Shown here: one piece after another, positions 58,945 to 64,000 of the stretch
Layout: each line of letters starts with the position of its first letter
Position numbering within the stretch: the stretch's first letter is position 1
From: Candidatus Ribeiella danica
Lineage (GTDB): Bacteria; Chloroflexota; Chloroflexia; Chloroflexales; Roseiflexaceae
Direction: 5' to 3'
Assembly: GCA_016717335.1 (NCBI GenBank)
Contig: JADKFS010000019.1
Span: 620,001-684,000, forward strand
DNA: 64,000 bases
Made by a program: the position numbers and the translations under genes
Notes under the pieces: generated by a model
Database searches by the model: none
Told to the model about the DNA's origin: nothing
The model's input: the letters and a program-made list of their open reading frames with translations, nothing else

Positions 58945-59457
58945 ATGCCCGAGTTTACCTACGATCTTGACCCGGTGACCCGCATCACCGCACACGCGGT
59001 GGGCGAGCCGGGCAAGCGTGTTTTTTACATCCAGGCCCGCCGCGACCGCGAGCTGGTCTCGCTGATCTGCGAGAAGGAGCAGGTGCGCGCGCTGTCGCAG
59101 GCGATCAACCAGCTGCTCGAAGACCTGTCCGAGAAGAACCCGCTGCTCTCCTCGGCCGACGACATGCTGGTGGTGGCGAGCGACATGAGCCTGGAGGAGC
59201 CGCTCGAGTCGCGCTTTCGCGTGGCCCAGATGGGCATCGGCTACGACGCCGATCGCGATATGATCATCCTGGTGATGCAGGGCGTGCAGGAGGACGAAGG
59301 CGAGGGCACGCCCACGGCGCGCTTCGCCGCCACCCGCCAGCAGATGCGCGGGCTCGGCGAGCACGCCTCGCGCGTGGTCGCGCAGGGGCGCCGGATCTGC
59401 GGCAACTGCGGCCGCCCGATCGACGCCGGCGGCCACTTCTGCCCGCAGATGAATTAG
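58945..59457 (+). CDS. DUF3090 family protein
   Basis: 170 residues from ATG 58945 (AAAAGGA upstream). The family core is visible: EFTYDLDPVTRITAHAVGEP, GKRVFYIQARRDRELVSLIC, EKEQVRALSQAINQLLEDL, FRVAQMGIGYDADRDMIIL. The C-terminus is a zinc-ribbon-like CGNC with a later FCP (RICGNCGRPIDAGGHFCPQM). Function unknown. Second gene of the cassette with the phosphomutase-like and SCO1664-like proteins. Confidence 0.93.
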   Translation: MPEFTYDLDPVTRITAHAVGEPGKRVFYIQARRDRELVSLICEKEQVRALSQAINQLLEDLSEKNPLLSSADDMLVVASDMSLEEPLESRFRVAQMGIGYDADRDMIILVMQGVQEDEGEGTPTARFAATRQQMRGLGEHASRVVAQGRRICGNCGRPIDAGGHFCPQMN

Positions 59458-59467
59458 AGAAGCGGTG

Positions 59468-59544
59468 GCAGGTTACAGGGGACAGACTGTGCGGGCCCGG
59501 CCGTAACCTGTAACCTGTAACCTGTAACCTGTAACCTGTAACCT
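59468..59544. repeat. TAACCTG heptamer array with inverted left end
   Basis: CAGGTTACAGGGGACAG on the left faces six TAACCTG units on the right across GCGGGCCCGGCC. The array ends one base before the ATG of the SCO1664-type gene, so no normal ribosome binding site remains there. Confidence 0.85.
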
Positions 59545-60288
59545 ATGAGCGAATCAGAGCCAAACGAGCTGAACGTCGCCGACGTGCTGACGCTGCTGGC
59601 GAAGGGCGAGCTGGAGGTGCAGGGCATGCTGCCGTGGAGCAGCAACTACACCCTGCTGACCAGCGTGCGCGCCGACAGCCTGCAGGGCCTGGCGGTCTAC
59701 AAGCCGCGCCGCGGCGAGCGCCCGCTGTGGGATTTCCCGCGCGGCACGCTCTGCCAGCGCGAGGTGGCGGCCTACGTGCTGAGCGCCGCGCTCGGCTGGT
59801 CGCTGGTCCCGCCGACGGTGCTGCGCGACGGGCCGTACGGCATCGGGTCGCTCCAGCTGTTCATCGACGCCGACCAGGAGGCGCACCTCTTCACGATGCA
59901 GAAGGAGGGCGCCTTCGAGCAGGCGATCGAGCGGCTGGCGGCCTTCGACGTGCTGGCCAACAACGCCGACCGCAAGAGCGGCCACTGCCTGCGCGGCAAC
60001 GACGGACGGCTGTGGGCGATCGACCACGGGATCTGCTTCCACAGCGAGCCGAAGCTGCGCACGGTGCTGTGGGACTACGCCGGCCGGCCGCTGCGCCGCG
60101 ACATTCTGGACGACCTACGCGCGCTGCGCGCGCGCTGGAAGAGCGGCGACGAGATCGCCGAGCTAATGGCCAGCCTGCTGGCCGCCGACGAGCTGCGCGC
60201 CCTGCGCAAGCGGCTCGACCGGCTGGTCGACAGCGGCAGGCACCCCGACCCCGGGCCCGGGCGCAATATTCCGTGGCCGCCGGTCTGA
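59545..60288 (+). CDS. SCO1664-family protein (phosphatidylinositol-kinase-like fold)
   Basis: 247 residues. Matches the TIGR03843 type: VQGMLPWSSNYTLLTSV, AVYKPRRGERPLWDFPRGTL (candidate ATP-site Lys), QREVAAYVLSAALGWSLVPP, FDVLANNADRKSGHCL (catalytic-loop-like N-N-A-D-R) and LWAIDHGICFH (metal Asp). Distant similarity to PI3/4-kinases is known for the family, but no activity. The ATG follows a heptamer array with no visible Shine-Dalgarno sequence. Third gene of the cassette. Confidence 0.93.
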   Translation: MSESEPNELNVADVLTLLAKGELEVQGMLPWSSNYTLLTSVRADSLQGLAVYKPRRGERPLWDFPRGTLCQREVAAYVLSAALGWSLVPPTVLRDGPYGIGSLQLFIDADQEAHLFTMQKEGAFEQAIERLAAFDVLANNADRKSGHCLRGNDGRLWAIDHGICFHSEPKLRTVLWDYAGRPLRRDILDDLRALRARWKSGDEIAELMASLLAADELRALRKRLDRLVDSGRHPDPGPGRNIPWPPV

Positions 60289-60299
60289 GCTGCTCGCGC

Positions 60300-60575
60300 G
60301 CTCCGCGCTGTTTCCCCTCACCCCCATACCCCCTCTCCCGGCCGGGAGAGGGGTGGTTTTTTTAGATGGCATCTGGACGCCATCCCCCACACCCCCGACC
60401 GGGGAGCAGGGGCGATCGTTCGTGGGTGGGGCGCGGCGGCTTTGCCGCCGCGCCCCACCCCCTGCCCCCCCTGCCAGGGGCGGGGGCAGGGGGTGGGGTC
60501 ATCTGCCGCAATGCAATGCGCAAAAGCAAAAACCTACCCCCGAAAGGGGCAGGGGGTGGGTGATCTACAAGGCTA
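60300..60575. repeat. composite repeat block, two units
   Basis: CCCCTCACCCCCATACCCCC, CTCTCCCGGCCGGGAGAG, hairpin 60424-60460 with 17-bp perfect arms (GGGTGGGGCGCGGCGGC, loop TTT), CCCCCTGCCCCCCCTGCCAG and GGGGCAGGGGGTGGG twice. No gene between 60289 and 60695. Confidence 0.85.
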
Positions 60576-60579
60576 CGGC

Positions 60580-60609
60580 TTGCCGTATACAAGCGTTATC
60601 TGCTAATAT
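60580..60609 (+). promoter_or_regulatory. candidate promoter of the FprA-type reductase gene
   Basis: TTGCCG (60580-60585), 18 bases, TAATAT (60604-60609) in the only AT-rich part of the gap. The gene starts at GTG 60696. Confidence 0.4.
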
Positions 60610-60695
60610 AAAAGGAGTTAAGCAGCTTTCGACGTCGACCGATCGCCTGGATGGCATGTCTGTGTGTCAGATCGCATAGCGAGAGAGGGCATTGA

Positions 60696-62123
60696 GTGGA
60701 ACAGCGTCTAGGAACTGAGGCGCGGCCGCTAAGGGTCGCGATCGTCGGAGCGGGGCCGGCCGGTTTCTATGCGGCCGAGGCGTTGCTGAAGCAGAAGGAT
60801 CTTGTCTGCACGGTCGATTTCTTCAATCGCTTCCCGACCCCGTTCGGCCTGGTGCGCGAGGGCGTCGCGCCCGACCACCAGTCGATCAAGTCGGTCGTGC
60901 GGGTGTTCGACCGGATCGCCTCCGACGCGCGGGTGCGCTACTTCGGCAACGTGACCTTCGGCGCCGATGTCCAGCGCGAGGATCTGAAGCAGCTCTACGA
61001 CCAGATTATCTACGCGGTCGGCGCGCAGACCGATCGCAAGATGAACATCCCCGGCGAGGACCTGGCCGGCAGCTACCCCGCGACCGCGTTCGTCGGCTGG
61101 TACAACGGCCACCCGGACTACCACGAGATGCACTTCGACCTCTCGAACGAGCGGGTGGTGGTGGTGGGCAACGGCAACGTGGCGATGGACGTGACCCGCA
61201 TTCTGGCGACCGATCCGGAGGAGCTGGCCAAGACCGACATCGCCGACTATGCGATCGAGGCGCTACGGCAGAGCAAGGTGCGCGAGGTGGTGGTGCTGGG
61301 CCGCCGCGGGCCGGCGCAGGCCGCCTTCACCAACGCCGAGCTGAAGGAGTTTGGCGAGCTGCCCGGCGTGAAGCTGATCGTCGACCCGGCCGACCTGGAG
61401 CTGGACCCGGATAGCGCGGCCGCGCTGTCGGACGACAAGATCGCCGCGAGGAATGTCGACCTGCTGCGCCAGTTCGCAGCCCGCACCGACTGGGCCGGCG
61501 ACCGCACGATCCGCATGCGCTTCCTGGCCTCGCCGGTCGAGCTGATCGGCGAGGGCGGCCACGTCAGCGCCGTCAAGATCGAGAAGAACCGCCTGGTGAT
61601 GGACAGCTCGGGCGGGCTGCGCGCCAAGGGCACCGGCGTCTTCGAGACGTTCGATGCCGGCATGGTGCTGCGCTCGGTCGGCTACCGCGGCGTGCCGCTG
61701 AAGGGCGTGCCGTTCGACGAGCACTCCTACACGATCACCAACATCGCCGGCCGGGTGATCCACTCGACCAGCGGCGACTCGCTGCCGGGCGAGTACGTGG
61801 TCGGCTGGGCCAAGCGCGGCCCCTCGGGCGTGATCGGCACCAACAAGCCCGACGCGGTCTCGACCGTCGCGGCGATGCTCGAGGATCTGCTGACGCTGCC
61901 GGGCATCCCCGACGAGAATCGCGACCCGAGCAAGATCGTCGCGCTGCTCGACAAGCGCAAGCCCGACTACGTGACCTTCGCCGACTGGAAGGCGCTGGAC
62001 GCGTTCGAGGTGACCCACGGCGCCGAGCAGGGCCGCCCGCGCGTCAAGGTCACCAGCGTGCCGGAGATGCTGGATGTGATCCGGCACGAGCACGAGCACG
62101 AGCACGGGCAAGAGCACGATTAA
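60696..62123 (+). CDS. FprA-type ferredoxin/adrenodoxin-NADP+ reductase
   Basis: FAD enzyme moving electrons between NADPH and a ferredoxin. 475 residues: FAD motif VAIVGAGPAGFYAAEALLKQ, FNRFPTPFGLVREGVAPDHQ typical of adrenodoxin-reductase relatives, the NADP motif VVVVGNGNVAMDVTRIL, VVVLGRRGPAQAAFTNAELK, VGWAKRGPSGVIGTNKPDA. The C-terminus ends with HEHEHEHGQEH, possibly metal-binding. GTG 60696 is preceded by GAGAGAGGGC. Single-gene unit; partner ferredoxin not in the window. Confidence 0.94.
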   Translation: MEQRLGTEARPLRVAIVGAGPAGFYAAEALLKQKDLVCTVDFFNRFPTPFGLVREGVAPDHQSIKSVVRVFDRIASDARVRYFGNVTFGADVQREDLKQLYDQIIYAVGAQTDRKMNIPGEDLAGSYPATAFVGWYNGHPDYHEMHFDLSNERVVVVGNGNVAMDVTRILATDPEELAKTDIADYAIEALRQSKVREVVVLGRRGPAQAAFTNAELKEFGELPGVKLIVDPADLELDPDSAAALSDDKIAARNVDLLRQFAARTDWAGDRTIRMRFLASPVELIGEGGHVSAVKIEKNRLVMDSSGGLRAKGTGVFETFDAGMVLRSVGYRGVPLKGVPFDEHSYTITNIAGRVIHSTSGDSLPGEYVVGWAKRGPSGVIGTNKPDAVSTVAAMLEDLLTLPGIPDENRDPSKIVALLDKRKPDYVTFADWKALDAFEVTHGAEQGRPRVKVTSVPEMLDVIRHEHEHEHGQEHD

Positions 62124-62129
62124 GCGTGT

Positions 62130-62226
62130 GGCTGCCCTCACCCCCCTGCCCCCCTCTCCCGGCCGCGGGAGAGGGGGTTTCTTTTTCGTGGGTGTGGCGC
62201 GGTGGCAAAGCCGCCGCGCCACAACG
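62130..62226. repeat. composite repeat with GTGGGTG hairpin, third copy
   Basis: CCCTCACCCCCCTGCCCCCC, CTCTCCCGGCCGCGGGAGAG, then the hairpin CGTGGGTGTGGCGCGGTGGC with AAA loop and complementary GCCGCCGCGCCACA. It separates the convergent reductase and deacetylase genes. Confidence 0.8.
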
Positions 62227-63093
62227 CTAGCGCAGCCCTCTGAACAGGTCATCCTCGTAGCCGTCGCGCGGCGGCAGCGCGACGCGCGACCGCAGCAGCG
62301 TGAAGTACTCCACGCCGAACCACTGGCGCGCGATGTCCTCGGGCATCGAGAGGAACGGCCCGTCGGCCGCGATCTGGGTGCGGTGCTCCAGCAGGGCGTC
62401 GCGCTTGCGCGCCATGTAGCCGGCCACGTCGATCCGGGTGGTCACGACCTCGTCGGGCGCGGTGTAGCGGGCGATGTCGTACTCGGGGTTGTCGAGCGGC
62501 GTCTTCATGCCGCGCTCGCGCATCTGCTCCCAGGCGCGCCGGGTCAGCTCGCGCGGCCGGTTCATCTCGTAGAGCTTGAGCGGCGCCCAGGCCGGCCCGG
62601 CCTCGGGGTACTGCGCGCCGTCGGCGGCCGCGTCGAAGGCCGCCAGCGTGGCCTTGTGGCAGGCGATGTGGTCGGGGTGCCCGTAGCCGCCGTGCTCGTT
62701 GTACGAGACCAGCACCTGCGGCCGGTAGAGCCGCACCAGCCGCACCAGCCGGCCGGTCGCCTCGGCCGGGTCGGCCCGGTTGAAGCAGTCGGGGTGCTCG
62801 TTCGCCGGCGTCCCGGCCATGCCCGAGTCGCGGTAGCCCAGGAACTCCTGGTGCCGGATGCCGAGGATGGCGGTCGCGCGGCGCAGCTCCTCGCGGCGCA
62901 CCTCGGCCAGCCGGGCCTTGGTCTCGGGCGTGTTCAGCTCGGGGACGACGATCTCGCCCTCCTCGCCCAACGTGGCCGTGACCAGCACGGTCTGCAGGCC
63001 CTCGTCGCGGTAGCGCGCGAAGGTGCCGCCGGAGCCGATCACCTCGTCGTCCGGGTGAGCGTGAACGATCATGAGCGTGAGCGCTTCTGTCAT
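62227..63093 (-). CDS. PIG-L family deacetylase, Mca/MshB-like
   Basis: Zinc-dependent deacetylase or amidase on N-acetylglucosaminyl compounds. 288 residues: VHAHPDDEVIGSGG (zinc AHPDDE), GIRHQEFLGYRDSGM, LYRPQVLVSYNEHGGYGHPD (third ligand HPDH), and a C-terminal YMARKRDALLEHRTQI. Resembles mycothiol S-conjugate amidase Mca and MshB more than the short LmbE proteins. Whether the substrate is a mycothiol-like thiol is inference. The nearby cassette is a neighbour of mycothiol genes in Actinobacteria. Divergent from the last gene. Confidence 0.92.
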   Translation of the reverse strand: MTEALTLMIVHAHPDDEVIGSGGTFARYRDEGLQTVLVTATLGEEGEIVVPELNTPETKARLAEVRREELRRATAILGIRHQEFLGYRDSGMAGTPANEHPDCFNRADPAEATGRLVRLVRLYRPQVLVSYNEHGGYGHPDHIACHKATLAAFDAAADGAQYPEAGPAWAPLKLYEMNRPRELTRRAWEQMRERGMKTPLDNPEYDIARYTAPDEVVTTRIDVAGYMARKRDALLEHRTQIAADGPFLSMPEDIARQWFGVEYFTLLRSRVALPPRDGYEDDLFRGLR

Positions 63094-63261
63094 TAGTGGG
63101 TCCTCTTTGTCTGGCAGGTTCCTTAAGGGGAGATTATAGATCAGGCGCGCCGGTTGCCGGAAGCCCCCCGCGCGTGATACTATACCGAAGGCATGGTTTC
63201 GCTACCTAACACCGATGGACGATCGATCGACGAGATCGAGGAGAGAAGTGGATTGGGCGCT

Positions 63262-64000
63262 ATGACAGAGTCGACCACGAGCGAGCTGCAGCAGCTGGTC
63301 CAGGCCGGGCGAGCCGCGGTGATGGCTGGGGATACGAGCGCGGCGCGCGCCAGCTTTCGCCGCGCGACCGAGCTCGACTCGTCGAGCGCGGAGGCCTGGG
63401 TCGGCCTGAGCAGCGCCGTTCCTATTCTGGCGGAGAAGCGCGAGTACCTGCGGCGCGCGCTGGACCTGGAGCCGCACAGCGCCGACATCGCGGCCAGCCT
63501 GCGCTACGTCGAGCAGCTGCTGGCGCAGGGCATGCAGCTCGAGCCCTCGCGCCGGCGCGAGGAGCGCAACGTGTCGGGCGACGCCTCGCCGCTGCTCTCG
63601 GCGCCCGAGCAGGCCGCGACGGCGGTCGAGTACTGCTACCGCCACCCCGACCGCGAGACCGGGCTGCACTGCATCCAGTGCGGCCGGCCGATCTGCGGCG
63701 AGTGCGCCACGATGACGTCGGTGGGCCAGCTGTGCCCCGACGACCGGCGCGCGCGGCGGCCGAGCAACTACAAGGTCTCCGCTCGCGATGTGCTGGTCGG
63801 CGGGGTGGTGGCGCTGTTTGCCTCGGCGCTGGTGGCGATCCCGCTGTGGCTGTTCTCGGGCCGGCTCGGCTTCTTCGGCCTGATCATCATTTTCATGGCC
63901 GGCCCGGCGATCGCCGAGTTCGTCGTCCGGGTCGTGGATCGCGCCACCAAGCTCAAGCGCGGCCGCCCGATGCAGATCACCGTCGGCGCGGCGATGGTGC
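63262..64000 (+). CDS. TPR / B-box-like zinc-finger membrane protein (3' end outside window)
   Basis: The frame from ATG 63262 stays open to the window edge, 246 residues. N-terminal TPR pair (LQQLVQAGRAAVMAGDTSAA, YLRRALDLEPHSADIAASL), then a zinc finger with CYRHPDRETGLHCIQCGRPI and CGECATM, CPDDRRAR (C/H pattern like B-box or DUF1272-type), and after it at least two membrane helices. Such proteins are frequent in Chloroflexota next to rhomboid or M50 proteases, but the C-terminal domain is not visible here. A TATACC at 63180 may be its -10. Confidence 0.8.
   Translation, partial: MTESTTSELQQLVQAGRAAVMAGDTSAARASFRRATELDSSSAEAWVGLSSAVPILAEKREYLRRALDLEPHSADIAASLRYVEQLLAQGMQLEPSRRREERNVSGDASPLLSAPEQAATAVEYCYRHPDRETGLHCIQCGRPICGECATMTSVGQLCPDDRRARRPSNYKVSARDVLVGGVVALFASALVAIPLWLFSGRLGFFGLIIIFMAGPAIAEFVVRVVDRATKLKRGRPMQITVGAAMV

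Overview
The window looks like a chromosomal segment of a high-GC filamentous member of the Chloroflexota, most likely class Chloroflexia (Roseiflexus/Kouleothrix-like). This rests on recognised families, not a database search: a diphosphomevalonate decarboxylase (mevalonate pathway), a CrtA-like carotenoid monooxygenase next to a CruC/CrtQ-like glycosyltransferase, two Agl23-like TIGR03663 membrane proteins, a membrane-bound group 1 [NiFe] hydrogenase operon, and the phosphomutase/DUF3090/SCO1664 cassette that is otherwise mostly actinobacterial. No rRNA, tRNA, CRISPR array, transposase or phage gene is visible.

Layout. 0-5 kb: end of an unidentified gene, lysA (with repeat DNA inserted in frame), thiol peroxidase, OsmC peroxidase, a GT9 glycosyltransferase. 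5-9 kb: a CGNR/ABATE regulator divergent from a fused LivH-LivM permease with an operator-like inverted repeat between them, and a GNAT protein. 9-13 kb: small membrane protein, carotenoid-type GT2, CrtA-like enzyme, mvaD, DUF952. 13-21 kb: a candidate small RNA, an esterase, a Ser/Thr kinase with TPRs, a membrane cupredoxin, an MBL hydrolase and a sulfurtransferase. 22-25 kb: two DNA methyltransferases around an orphan response regulator. 25-32 kb: DUF2270, site-2 protease, then the hydrogenase operon (small subunit, large subunit, cytochrome b, maturation protease) read leftwards. 32-42 kb: an RNA m5U methyltransferase relative, the two TIGR03663 giants, a Crp/Fnr regulator, a histidine phosphatase, a broken lipoprotein gene. 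42-51 kb: DUF3054, metallophosphoesterase, GlsB-like protein, a frameshifted LCP protein, a CHAT protease, a GH5-like lipoprotein, a DUF1028 protein. 51-57 kb: a macromolecular-synthesis operon, dGTPase-dnaG-rpoD, followed by a J-domain protein. 58-64 kb: the three-gene cassette of unknown function, an FprA-type reductase, a Mca/MshB-like deacetylase and a partial TPR/zinc-finger protein.

The dominant non-coding feature is an unusual load of intergenic repeats in at least four families: (i) heptamer/octamer arrays of many different sequences that share a 7-bp period and often occur as inverted pairs; (ii) composite C/G-rich boxes enclosing long, almost perfect hairpins; (iii) a dispersed element of about 175 bp with four copies here; (iv) a short double hairpin found in 5' leaders. 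They invade coding sequence (lysA), abut a start codon (dnaG), duplicate a ribosome binding site and separate every gene of the hydrogenase operon.
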